Of a stretch of 64,000 bases of DNA, positions 25,399 through 35,000 are shown piece after piece. The stretch's first letter is position 1. Each line of letters opens with the position of its first letter. The notes under the pieces are model-generated. The model was not told the origin of the DNA and ran no database searches. It saw nothing but the letters and a program-made list of their open reading frames with translations. This DNA comes from Streptomyces sp. NBC_01408. GTDB lineage: Bacteria; Actinomycetota; Actinomycetes; Streptomycetales; Streptomycetaceae. The DNA lies in the NCBI RefSeq assembly GCF_026340255.1, contig NZ_JAPEPJ010000003.1, forward strand, positions 496,001-560,000. Direction: 5' to 3'. Made by a program: the position numbers and the translations under genes.

Positions 25399-26322
25399 GT
25401 GCTCAAGGAGATCGCGCTCGACGCCCAAGGCGACGACCAGCACATCCGCGCCGCCCTGCGCGATGGATTCTTCCTGGTCCGCAACACCGTGCCGGACGGC
25501 CTGCTGGACGAGGCGTACGCACAGCTCGGCGCGTTCTTCGAGCTGCCCGCCGAGGTCAAGGCCGATTGCCGGGTACCCGGTGCCAACGGCCAGTCCGGGT
25601 ACCTCCCGCCCCTGGCCGAGAAGGGGGAGAAGGGCCGCGCCCCGGACTGGAAGGAGCTCTTCCACTGGGGCGCCCCGCTCCCCTCCGGCCACCCGCTGCG
25701 CGAGCGCTACCCCGCCCGCTACCCCCAGCCGTACTTCCCCGACCACCTGGTCCCGGGCATGAGCGGCACCCTCGGCGAACTCCACGCCCGGACCGCCCGG
25801 TTCCAGCTCGACGTCATGCGCCGGCTGGCGGGTGCCCTCGGCGCGGCCCCCGGCTACTTCGAGGAGATGCTGGCGGACGGCCCCGTCGTCAACCGCGCCA
25901 CCTGGTACCCGCCCATGGCGCAGGCACCCTCCGCCGACCACGTCTGGATGGTGGAGCACCAGGACTTCGACCTGATCACCGCCCTGCCCCGGGCCACCGC
26001 CGCCGGTCTCGAAGTGCGGATGGACGGCGTCTGGACCCCGGTCGAAGTGCCCGAGGGGTACGCGGTGCTCAATGTCGGCATGGTCCTGGAACGCCTCACC
26101 GGCGGCCTGGCCCGCGCCGCGCTGCACCGCGTGGTCGCCGCACCGGGCCAGGGCGGGGGCCGGCTCTCCCTCGTGCAGTTCTGCCACCCCACCCCGTGGA
26201 CCGTCCTCACCCCGCTGCGGTCCTGCACCGCCGACGGCGAGCCCGACCGCTACCCGGCCCTGACCGCCCACGACCTGTTCCAGCGCACCATGTACCGCAT
26301 CAACCGGCTGGAGCAGCCGTGA
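25399..26322 (+). CDS. Fe(II)/2-oxoglutarate-dependent oxygenase (IPNS-like)
   Basis: A 307-residue member of the isopenicillin-N-synthase-like family. The iron ligands are His-x-Asp in VEHQDFDLITAL (about residue 196) and His in AALHRVV (about 244); the Arg-x-Ser-type co-substrate motif appears as RLSLVQF. GTG start with gagagga upstream. It could hydroxylate, desaturate or cyclise a pathway intermediate. It overlaps the serine acetyltransferase gene by GTGA, supporting a shared pathway. Confidence 0.88.
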   Translation: MLKEIALDAQGDDQHIRAALRDGFFLVRNTVPDGLLDEAYAQLGAFFELPAEVKADCRVPGANGQSGYLPPLAEKGEKGRAPDWKELFHWGAPLPSGHPLRERYPARYPQPYFPDHLVPGMSGTLGELHARTARFQLDVMRRLAGALGAAPGYFEEMLADGPVVNRATWYPPMAQAPSADHVWMVEHQDFDLITALPRATAAGLEVRMDGVWTPVEVPEGYAVLNVGMVLERLTGGLARAALHRVVAAPGQGGGRLSLVQFCHPTPWTVLTPLRSCTADGEPDRYPALTAHDLFQRTMYRINRLEQP

Positions 26323-26891
26323 CCTCGGACCGGAACAGGATCTCCCTCCTCCGCCAGATCCGCGAGGACCTGGACGCGGTCGTGGCCCGCGACCCCTCCC
26401 GGCCGCGCCGACGCGAAGCGCTCCTGCACGCGCCCTGGCACGGACTGGCCCTGCACCGGGCCGCCCACCGCCTCCACACGGGCGGCCACCGGTTCGCCGC
26501 CGCCCTGCTCACCCTCGCGGGCCGGCTGCTGTCGGGCATGGAGATCCACCCCGGCGCCCGCGTCGGCCGACGGCTCTTCATCGACCACGGCTTCGGCGTG
26601 GTCATCGGTGAGACGGCCCGGGTCGGCGACGACGTGACGCTCTACCACGGCGTCACCCTCGGCTCCCGCGGCTGGTCCCACACCGGCGAGCCCGCCGCGC
26701 GCCGCCACCCGGTCATCGGCGACGACGTCCTGATCGGGGTCGGCGCCTCGCTGCTCGGGCCGATCACCGTCGCGAGCGGCAACCGGATCCGCGCGCACTC
26801 CCTGGTCCTGCGGGACCTGCCCCCGCCCGGCATGTCGGGCCGGATCCCACCGATCCGCAACCTCACCCGCCATGCGAGGAATTCCCGCTGA
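26319..26891 (+). CDS. Serine O-acetyltransferase, CysE-like
   Basis: A 190-residue hexapeptide-repeat acetyltransferase with the SAT signatures GMEIHPGARVG, LFIDHGFGVVIGETA (catalytic His) and VTLYHGVTLGSRG, and a left-handed beta-helix C-terminus. It should make O-acetylserine from serine and acetyl-CoA. The protein is short, lacking much of the N-terminal helical domain of E. coli CysE, which is common in actinobacterial SATs. GTG start in a GTGA overlap. It pairs functionally with the CysK-like gene four positions upstream. Confidence 0.9.
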   Translation: MTSDRNRISLLRQIREDLDAVVARDPSRPRRREALLHAPWHGLALHRAAHRLHTGGHRFAAALLTLAGRLLSGMEIHPGARVGRRLFIDHGFGVVIGETARVGDDVTLYHGVTLGSRGWSHTGEPAARRHPVIGDDVLIGVGASLLGPITVASGNRIRAHSLVLRDLPPPGMSGRIPPIRNLTRHARNSR

Positions 26892-27009
26892 CGGGGGCCG
26901 CCCCGCACCCGCGACCGACAGCAGCCGTCATTCCCTCAACCGCATGACCCCATGACCCCATGAGCCGCATCCGGCCCCGACCGGCCGCCCACACCCTACG
27001 GAGCACCCC

Positions 27010-27324
27010 ATGACGCCGACCTCGCTGCGCGAGCGCACCCTCGACCTCGCCAAGGACCTCGACACCGGTGCCTGGGTACCCACCGACCTGGAACGCAGCA
27101 TCGCCCAGCAGCTGCTCACGGCGTCCTGCGCCGTCGGCTGCGTCACCGAGAACGCCGTACGCGACGCCCTCTGGGAGGGCTCCGAGCCGCTGACCCGCTC
27201 CAACGACGGCCGGCTCGCCGTCCTGCTCGTCGAGATCACACACAGCCTGGCCGCCGCCGAGCGCGACACCACCGGCCTCGCCTCGGCCCAGGCCCTGCTG
27301 GCCACGGTCCACCGCCGCGCGTGA
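27010..27324 (+). CDS. Conserved-looking small protein, 104 aa, unknown
   Basis: ATG preceded by acggag; encodes a soluble, mostly helical acidic protein (SLRERTLDLAKDLDTGAWVPTDLERSIAQ and so on) with no motif I recognise. It follows the CysE-like gene by 118 bp on the same strand, so it may be the last gene of the divergent operon or an independent one. Codon use matches the neighbours. Confidence 0.6.
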   Translation: MTPTSLRERTLDLAKDLDTGAWVPTDLERSIAQQLLTASCAVGCVTENAVRDALWEGSEPLTRSNDGRLAVLLVEITHSLAAAERDTTGLASAQALLATVHRRA

Positions 27325-27359
27325 ACCAGGAACCCGGGGTGCCGGCCATCGGTCTGCCT

Positions 27360-27490
27360 CACCGTCGGGCTCAGCCTTGCAAGTCGTGGGTGCGACCCTG
27401 CCGCGCGGCCGGCCGCGGTGACGACGAGCAGCGGATCGTCGAGCAGCGGTGAGACCTCGATGCCGAGCGGCGGCGGCAGGGATGTCGGCC
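27360..27490 (-). pseudogene. Possible fragment of a LysR-family regulator
   Basis: The minus strand reads LGIEVSPLLDDPLLVVTAAGR, which resembles the start of the ligand-binding subdomain of LysR-type regulators (typically ...PLLDDPL.VV...GHPLA). No start, HTH or remaining domain is in frame nearby, so at most it is a relic. Similarity is by eye and short. Confidence 0.25.
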
Positions 27491-27510
27491 GCTGTTGATA
27501 TACGTGTCCC

Positions 27511-27948
27511 ATGACCGCCTTCCGTGACTTCAACTTCAAGCTCCTCGTCATCGAGAAGCTCATGTACTGGGACGAGACGCTGCCGCCTGCGTTCAGCCTG
27601 AGGGAGCACATGCGCGCACATGGCGTCGATGACCTTGACACCTACGTCGAGGACAACGAGTTGGAGTACACCGTCCTCGACGAGGCCCGCGCGTACTTCC
27701 AGGAGCTGGAGATCCCCGCGGATCTGCTCGCTACCGTGGAGGAGTTGACTTTCGACGGCGGGCATCAGGTCTTCATGGAGTGCGCCCCGGTCTGGGACGG
27801 CGAGGACGACCTCTTCGACGTCCGCTCCCTCGACGACCTGGACCTGCTCCCGAACCTCAAGCTCTTCACCGGCGGGCGCGCGCTGGAGCACATGATCCCC
27901 GGCTCCCTGGAGAGGCTGGCTGCCAGGGGTATCGCGGCACGCTGCTAG
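27511..27948 (+). CDS. Hypothetical protein, 145 aa (DUF6892-like)
   Basis: An acidic soluble protein starting MTAFRDFNFKLLVIEKLMYW, which resembles a streptomycete family I associate with DUF6892. No catalytic motif or membrane segment is visible. The AT-rich gttgatata ending about 20 bp before the ATG, with no obvious ribosome site, suggests a very short or absent leader. Function unknown. Confidence 0.7.
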   Translation: MTAFRDFNFKLLVIEKLMYWDETLPPAFSLREHMRAHGVDDLDTYVEDNELEYTVLDEARAYFQELEIPADLLATVEELTFDGGHQVFMECAPVWDGEDDLFDVRSLDDLDLLPNLKLFTGGRALEHMIPGSLERLAARGIAARC

Positions 27949-28253
27949 ACGTCGCCACGCCGTCCCGCTGGAGACGAGGCTGTCCTTCCATGCCGAGCTG
28001 ATGAAGATCAACGGCATCACCGTGCAGGGGGCGTGTCAGGGGTGGGCGGCAGCGTCGGATGGAGCCCGCGCTCGATCAGGCGCGTGAAGTGGCGCGGCCC
28101 GCCGTCGCCGGCCACCGCTCGGCGCGCACCTCCAGCCGCGGTGGAGGGCCGCCCGGCGCCTTTGGCGGTGTCCCCGGGAACCGTATCGAAACCTCGTCAG
28201 GAACCACGGCGCGGCGAAGCCGTGACGGGACGCAGCGGGCCTCACTCTCTGCA
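27949..28253. other. Gap of 305 bp without a convincing gene
   Basis: No intact coding frame with proper start and codon bias. A plus-strand stretch around 27969-28045 reads like protein (LETRLSFHAELMKINGITVQG) and may be a decayed fragment. No terminator-like hairpin was identified. Confidence 0.4.
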
Positions 28254-30737
28254 TCAGCCGCTCGCGCGGCGCCAGGAGATCTCGGCCCACACCTGCTTGC
28301 CGCCGCTGAGCGGCACCGAGCCCCAGGCCATCGTCGTCGCCTCCACGATGAGCAGCCCGCGACCACCGGTCGACTCCCAGCTCACCGACAGCGGTTTGAC
28401 GGGGCTGCGCGGCGACGCGTCGCTTACGGCGATCCGCAGCCGGTCCGCCGACAGAGTCAGATCCATCCCCACCTCGCCCTGCGTGTGCGCGATGGCGTTG
28501 GTGACCAGCTCGGAGACGACCAGCAGAGCCGTGTCGAGTTCCTCCACCACTCCCCAGGACCGCAGGGTGCGCGCGGTGAAGCGGCGCGCGTGCAGCACCG
28601 CGTTGGGCAGCCGCCACACCGTCCAGTGGCTCCGTATCGGCCGGCCCCCTATGCCGTCGTAGCGCAGCAACAGCAACGCCACATCGTCGTCGCGACGGCC
28701 CACGCCGACGACCAACTCGTCGGCCACCCCTCCGGCATCGACCGGGTCCGCCGCGGCGAGCACCTCGCACACCCGCCGCATCCCCTCCTCCAGAGGCAGC
28801 CTGGCGGACTCGACCAAGCCGTCCGTCAGCAGAACGAGCAGGGTGCCGGGGAGCAGCCCCGCCTCGGTCATGGGGAATTCGGCTTCCGCGAGCACTCCCA
28901 GTGGAGGCCCGCCCTCGACCGCCATCTCCTCGGTGACGCCGTCGGGATGGCGCAGTACCGGCGGCAGATGGCCGGCCCGTACGAACCTGGCGATGCCCTC
29001 TTCCATGTCCAGGTCCACATACGTACAGGTGGCGAACAGATCGGTCTCCATGCCAACGAGCAGACGGTTGGCCCGCGCGACCACCACGTCGGGCGGGTGG
29101 CCCTCCACCGCGTAGGCCCTGACCGCCGTAAGCATCTGGCCCATGATGGTGGCGGCTCCCGCGCTGTGCCCCTGTACATCCCCGATGACGAACGCCACGT
29201 GGCCGTCACTGAGCGGAATGACGTCATACCAGTCGCCGCCGACCTCGAGTCCCGCCGTCGCGGGCAGGTAGCGGGCGACGGCGACCCCGCCCGGCAGCTC
29301 CGGGAGCTTACGGGGCAGCAGACTGCGCTGGAGCATGGTGGCGAGTTCGTGGCCCGCGTCCAGTGCGTGGGCGCGCACCAGCGCCTGCCCCACCAGCCCC
29401 GCGGTCGCGGTCAGCAGCGACCGCTCCTCCGGTCCGAACCGGTGCTCCGCGTCCCACCCCACCAGACACACCCCGACCATCCGGCCTTCGGCGGGCAGCG
29501 GCAGCACCGCGAGACCACCGGGCCCGACGCCCAGAAGACCGGGCTCGAGAGCCGCGCCCGGCGGCCACAGACTCATATGCCCCCCACGCAGCGCGCTCTG
29601 CAGGGTGGGCAGGTCGCTGAGCGGCGCGTCGGGCCACTCGGACCGCCATTCCGAGCGCCACACCTCGGGCCAGGCATCGGGCTCCGGAGGGTCGAGGGCG
29701 GTGACGATGAGCCGCTCGGGCTCCAGTTCGCCAACGGCGACCCGGGAGGCGCCGAGCGGCTCGCGCAGGGCGGCGACCACCAGCCGGCTGACATCTCGGA
29801 TGGTCGCCGCTCCCGCCAGCGTGGCCGACAGCCGCTGCACGAGGGAGACCTCGTCGGCGCTGGGGCGCAGATAGGTGGCGTCGGCCACCACACCCAGGAC
29901 ACGCTGCGGTGTGTCATCGGAGTCCACTTCGACACGGCAACGCAGCCCCAGCCATCGCAGCTCGCCGTTCGGGCGGCGGATGCGGAAGGCCAGCTGCTGT
30001 CCGGCGGCGGCCAGCCGGTCCGGCTCCACGATCGCCATCAGTGCGGGCATGTCGTCGGGGACGGCGCAGGCGAGCAGGGTCTCCACCTGCCCGTCGAACT
30101 GCTCGGGAGGCAGACCAAGCAGTTGCAGCACATGCGCGTGGGCCTCCATGCGGCCGGTGCTCAGTTCCAGGATGAACGCGCCGCCTTGCGCAGGCATCAG
30201 GGACTGACCCAGATGCGCCTGCGGGGCTTTGCGCCCGGGGGAGCGAGCGGCGACCGATTCGAGTCCGGCGGCCACCTGATCGGCGTAAAGCTCCAGAAGG
30301 CTGCGGTCGTCGGCGCTGAAGCCGTCCCCGACCGCGCCGGCGACGATCAGGCACCCGAGCCTCTGGTCGTCGCGTCCCAGTGGCAGAGCGCCCAGCGAGA
30401 TCCTGGCCGGCGAGTCGGCGTCGCCGTCCCGGACCCGGGTGGGGAAGTAGTGGGGATCATCCTCGATGAACGTGGCGAGTCCCCTGGGCGTCAGCCACAG
30501 CGGGCGGCCGGAGAGAAAGGCACTGGCGGCGGGCGAATGGCCGGCCACGGCGAGGATCGCGGGCAGTCCGTAGAGGACGCCGCGGTTTCCGGTCAGCTCG
30601 GCCAGATGGAGTTCCCTGCCCTGGTCGGCGACCACATAGACAGCGGCAAGCTCAGCCCCGCAGAACGCAAAGCGATGCCTGGTCACTTTCTGTATCGCCT
30701 CCTCCCGAGGACGTCCCGCCGACCGCTCTCTCTCCAT
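28254..30737 (-). CDS. GAF-PAS-GAF-SpoIIE-HATPase signalling phosphatase
   Basis: An 827-residue multi-domain regulator: GAF (about 25-180), PAS (about 195-310), second GAF (about 320-470), PP2C/SpoIIE phosphatase (about 475-690, with GGDWYDVI and VIGDVQGHSAGAA metal-binding Asp residues) and a C-terminal RsbW-like HATPase (about 700-820, ELVTNAIAHT and GGRGLLIV). Such Streptomyces proteins combine the phosphatase and anti-sigma kinase arms of partner-switching control of alternative sigma factors. ATG 30737. No anti-sigma antagonist gene lies adjacent, so its targets are elsewhere. Confidence 0.9.
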   Translation of the reverse strand: MERERSAGRPREEAIQKVTRHRFAFCGAELAAVYVVADQGRELHLAELTGNRGVLYGLPAILAVAGHSPAASAFLSGRPLWLTPRGLATFIEDDPHYFPTRVRDGDADSPARISLGALPLGRDDQRLGCLIVAGAVGDGFSADDRSLLELYADQVAAGLESVAARSPGRKAPQAHLGQSLMPAQGGAFILELSTGRMEAHAHVLQLLGLPPEQFDGQVETLLACAVPDDMPALMAIVEPDRLAAAGQQLAFRIRRPNGELRWLGLRCRVEVDSDDTPQRVLGVVADATYLRPSADEVSLVQRLSATLAGAATIRDVSRLVVAALREPLGASRVAVGELEPERLIVTALDPPEPDAWPEVWRSEWRSEWPDAPLSDLPTLQSALRGGHMSLWPPGAALEPGLLGVGPGGLAVLPLPAEGRMVGVCLVGWDAEHRFGPEERSLLTATAGLVGQALVRAHALDAGHELATMLQRSLLPRKLPELPGGVAVARYLPATAGLEVGGDWYDVIPLSDGHVAFVIGDVQGHSAGAATIMGQMLTAVRAYAVEGHPPDVVVARANRLLVGMETDLFATCTYVDLDMEEGIARFVRAGHLPPVLRHPDGVTEEMAVEGGPPLGVLAEAEFPMTEAGLLPGTLLVLLTDGLVESARLPLEEGMRRVCEVLAAADPVDAGGVADELVVGVGRRDDDVALLLLRYDGIGGRPIRSHWTVWRLPNAVLHARRFTARTLRSWGVVEELDTALLVVSELVTNAIAHTQGEVGMDLTLSADRLRIAVSDASPRSPVKPLSVSWESTGGRGLLIVEATTMAWGSVPLSGGKQVWAEISWRRASG

Positions 30738-30960
30738 GCTGTCGCGCCCGGGACCGTCCGGGCGAGTCGGACCGCCAGGCCGAAGGGGCCCGGCGTCACC
30801 TCACGCTGCGCGACAGTACCGTGACGGAGCGGGTGCGGCCACAGTTGGCGTACGGCGATCAAGGCGCGGGTGTCTGGGGGCCAAGCGGGGCGGCGCCCGC
30901 GAGAACCAGGCCTACGCCGCAGGGGCCGGCGCGCGACGTGAGTGCGGCCTCGGATTCACG

Positions 30961-31092
30961 TCAGACCCGGTCGCTGGTCCAGCCGACCACCGGCAGGGCG
31001 GTGGCCCGGCGTCGCCTGAGGACGCCCGCGTATATGGCGAGCCCGAGGAAACCCGCCGTCATCATGATGAGCCCGGCCACAGGGCTGTGCAT
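30961..31092 (-). CDS. Possible small membrane protein, 43 aa
   Basis: Minus-strand frame MHSPVAGLIMMTAGFLGLAI then YAGVLRRRR and a short tail ending TSDRV. One hydrophobic helix followed by a basic cluster is the layout of a single-span protein with cytoplasmic C-terminus. No good ribosome site is visible, which lowers confidence. It is the only candidate gene in the 497-bp gap 30738-31234; the rest shows nothing else recognisable. Confidence 0.35.
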   Translation of the reverse strand: MHSPVAGLIMMTAGFLGLAIYAGVLRRRRATALPVVGWTSDRV

Positions 31093-31234
31093 CGTTCGGC
31101 AGCGGCGGGTCGGGCTCGGCTGGTGCGTCGGTAGTGTGACCAGCTCAGTCGGTGCTCGTTGCTGGGGCAGTGGGGCGTGACGGTGACGGCCGACGGTCAG
31201 ACCGGCCAGGGCTGCCGGGCACCGAGAAGAACGG

Positions 31235-31843
31235 TCAGGCGTGGTTGACCGGCAGGACGTCCGGGGAGAGGGCGCCGGCGTGGGCCGAGGCCGAGGTCAT
31301 GCGCTTGCGGTGGTGGCGGCGGCAGAGGACCTCGTAGCCGATCTCCTCCGCCGGGCGGTTCACGTCGCCGACGACGACCTGGGCGCCCTCGACGACCATC
31401 TCGCCGCCTATCGTGCGGGCGTTGTGCGTGGCGCGGGCCCCGCACCAGCACAAGGCCTCCACCTGGAGCTGCTCCAGCCGGTCCGCCAGCTCGATCAGGC
31501 GCTGCGAACCGGGGAAGAGCTTCGTGCGGAAGTCCGTCGTGATGCCGAAGGCGAAGACGTCGAGGCCGAGGTCGTCCACGATCCGCGCCAGCTGATCGAT
31601 CTGCGCCGGGGCCAGGAACTGCGCCTCGTCCACGATCACGTAGTCCGCCTTGCCGCCCTGCGAGAGCTGAGCGACGAGGTACGCGTACAGGTCCATGCCC
31701 TCCGGCGCCTCCACCGCCTCCGTCACCAGACCCAGCCGGGACGACAGCTTGCCCTCAACCGCCCGGTCGTCACACGTGAAGATCACACCCTGCAGTCCCC
31801 GCGCATCACGGTTGTGGGCGATCTGGAGAGCCAGTGTCCTTTT
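31235..31843 (-). pseudogene. 5'-truncated duplicate of thymidine kinase
   Basis: Nearly identical to the intact tdk at 45029-45679 from residue 18 onward (LALQIAHNRDARGLQ to RKRMTSASA) but missing the first 17 residues with the P-loop SGTMDCGKST, so it cannot bind ATP. Sequence identity stops abruptly at 31836. The C-terminal tail (VLPVNHA) differs from that of the intact gene (VLPVTSG), indicating a separate lineage for this copy. Differences such as FTCDDRAVEG versus FTRDDRAGEG fit drift. It marks the left edge of the island. Confidence 0.92.
31297..31836 (+). repeat. Left copy of 540-bp direct repeat (tdk sequence)
   Basis: Aligns without gaps to 45091-45630, offset 13794 bp, with about 13 mismatches by eye (97-98 percent identity), in the same orientation. 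The copies bracket the island genes. Confidence 0.93.
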
Positions 31844-32091
31844 GCTTGACCAACCACCATCTACCTGCAGCGCCCGTGCCATGACACCACGTGTTCACGG
31901 GTCGCCCCAGCCTGATGGCAGCCAGCAGAAGATCTCGCGTTCCGCTGACTCGACTTCGACCCGACCAGCTCCCTCTCCCGTCCAGCGGCTCTCCGTCGCA
32001 CGCTGCCCGCGTGATTACCTCACCGGCCGTCCCGTGTTCCCCCATACTTGCTGACAACGCGGAGACTGCTGGCCATGAGGGGGCAAGGGCT
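31844..32091 (+). promoter_or_regulatory. Leader of the island operon
   Basis: About 250 bp between the tdk breakpoint and the helicase start. No gene-like frame is convincing; the in-frame extension upstream to 31891 lacks family-like sequence. A gaggggg ribosome site lies at 32077-32083, 8 bp before GTG 32092. Promoter elements could not be assigned. Confidence 0.45.
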
Positions 32092-35000
32092 GTGGCGTTC
32101 GGGGTGGAGCAGGTCGTCGGGTTGATCCAGTACTTCTGCTGCAACGCGGCGACGGCCCGCTGCGGACCCTACGAACCGGTGGACCCCGAGGCGGCACTCA
32201 CCTGCCGGGAGCTCCTGCCGGGACACCTGTACACCACGCGGGATCTGTTCGACGCGGAGACGGACCGGCAGGTCGACGTCTCCGTGTACGCGGGCCTGAC
32301 CGAGTTGGGCGGTCTGCTGTGGGACCAGCAGGTGCGGGCTCTGACCCGGCTCTCGGGGCTGGAGCACCCGTGTCTGCCCGTGCTGCTCGGCGGCGGCTAT
32401 CTGGACGCCGACACGGCGAAGGAGGCAGGGCTCGGGAGCGAGGCGGCGTTCATCGCCACCGTGGGGGCGGACAACCAACTGTCGCGGGCGGACGGCGAGG
32501 TGCTGCGCAAGGACCCGGCGGGGGCGCTGCGACAGTTCGGGCTGCTGGCGGACGCGCTGTCGATCGTGCACGACCTGGGTCTGACACACCGCCGGCTCTC
32601 CCCGGCCGCGCTGGACGTGGTCGTCGGCGCCGACGGCGAACTGCGCCTGCGGCTGGCCCGGTTCGAGCTGAGTTCGTTCGTGGCCGGGCTGCTCAGCGGT
32701 TCGTCCCCGGACTCCACGGCGGCCGGGCAGCTGCGAGAGCTGGTGCTGGCCGAGGGGCCCGAGCCGCTGCCCTATCTGGCGCCGGAGCGCCTCGCCTACT
32801 TCCTGCCCCGGCCCGGCGAGTCGAACAACGTCGTGGAGAGCGCCAAGGGCGACGTCTACGGGCTGGCGGCGGTGGCCTGGGAGTGGTTCGTCGAGCCGCT
32901 GCCGGCCGATCTGGTGCCTCTGCGGGTGCCGCGCGAGCCCGAGGAGATCCTGGCCGAGCGCGACCGGCTGGACCGCCTGGGCGAGCACATGCGCGAGCGC
33001 CTTCGGCATGCGCGGCTCCCGTCGGCGCTGCGCGACCTGCTGCGGCGGATGCTCGACCCGCAGCCGCAGAACCGGCCCACCGCCGACGAGGTCGCGAGCG
33101 ATCTGAACGAGCACCACGAGGCCAACCTCATCGAGTTCGGCGGTGCGGTCAGCAGCCTGCCGCACCTGCTGGCCTTCATGCCCGAGCGGGGCGAGGAGAC
33201 CCTGGGCAAGTGGGGCTGGCTGGAGCACCCGGCGGACAGCGAGGCCGGTGTGCGGGAGACGGCCGAACTCCTCCGGACCGACCTGCGGCGCGGCGAGGTG
33301 CTCCACTCCCCGGACGGCGCCGACCCTTATGTCGGCGGCGGCTCCACGGAGAGCAAGCGGGAGGCCACCGTAGTGCTGGCCGGCGCGCGCGCCCTGTGGT
33401 TCTGCCAGCTCTTCCGACCGCAGCAGGGCCTGAGTCTGGGGCCGGCGATCCCCCAGGTGCTGGTCGTCAAGTACGTGGCCAGGTTGGACGCCTACGGGAT
33501 CCGGAACAAGCTGGACGATCTGCGGACGTCCTCGCTCAAGCGGCCCGTGCCGGAGATCAAGGCGCTGAGCTACCGTACGCCCACTCCCCGACTCAACGCC
33601 CTGTGCCGGGACCGGCCGAGCTGGAAGGATTTCCTCGACGCCATCCGGCCCGCCGCCGGCAAGTCCACCGCGCAGCTCGACTACGAGCGTGCCATCAACT
33701 GGCTGCTGGAGTTCCAGGGAGTGGAACTCCGAGCCCGCCGCTACCCGTACGAGAAGGTGGCCGACACTTCCGGCGACAGCACGCTGGTGCGCTGGGACCA
33801 GAAGCGCGACCAGGAGCGGATCCACAGCCACGCCCTGCTCACGAAGTACGCTCGCAACCCCGAACTGCGCCCGCCCTTCGGGGATTTCTTCGGCCGACTC
33901 GAGAGCGAGGAAAGCGGCAGCAGCGACGTCGAGGTATACCCGGGTGACCACGACCGCAAAGGGCCTCAGGTGCGCAGCGTGCAGGCGCAGGTGGTGCGGG
34001 TCGAGGGCGGCGACCGGATCGTGCTGCAGGCCAAGCCGGGGCAGGGGAAGATCCCGCCGCAGGGCTGGATCCGGCCGGCCGACGATGTCGGCTCGGAGTC
34101 GGTGCTGCGTCGGCAGGCGGACGCGCGCTGGGAGCTGTTCGCCCTCAAGCCGCTGGTCAACCAGTTGCACAGGCCGTTCTCCCTGCCCACCCTGCCGCAG
34201 CGCTGGGAGCACGCAGGCAAGGGGCTGCTCAAGGGCGGCCGCCGGGCAGTGAAGGACATCCTGGTGCACCAGCCGTTCTTCGCCCTGCAGGGGCCGCCCG
34301 GGACGGGCAAGACGACGGTCACCGCGCGCGCCCTGGCCGCCTATCTGGAGCAGGAGCCCACCCACCGCATCCTGGTCTCCGCGCAGTCCAACTTCACTCT
34401 GGACAATCTCGCCGCGCGCATCCTCAAGGACATCGGCGCGCGGGACGACGAGGGGCCGCAGGACGGGGACCCGGACGTCCCCATCGCGCTGCGGGTGGTG
34501 TCCCAGCGCGGCAACCCGGACGAGGTGGTACGCCCCTGGCTCCGCAGCGAGCTGGTGCTGCGCCGGGCCCGCCAGATGCGCCAGGGCATCGACGACCTGC
34601 TGAACGGCGGGGTGGACCCGGCGGTGCGGCCGGTACTGGAGCGGTGGCGCGATCTGCTGGACCCCGGCGCCAAGGAGCCGGTCCTGCCGGAGCTGGCGGA
34701 CCGGCTGCAGCGCGGCGCGAACATCGTCTTCGCCACCTGCGCCACCGCCACCCCGCGCAACCTCGGGACCACCGGCGGCGCGTCGTCCTTCGACTGGGTC
34801 ATCGTGGAGGAGGCGGCCAAGGCCTGGCCGACCGAACTGGCCATCCCGCTGGTGCGGGGCACCCGCTGGACGCTCATCGGCGATCACTTCCAGCTGCCGG
34901 CACACCGGCGTGACGAGGTGGTGCGGTTCCTTGACTCGTGCGTCGACGACCCCAGTACCGCCATCGCCGCCGCAGGGGCGGACCGCAAGACGTACCTGAA

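Noticed and set aside
31235..31843. Second functional thymidine kinase
   Set aside because: The N-terminal 17 residues with the ATP-binding loop are missing.
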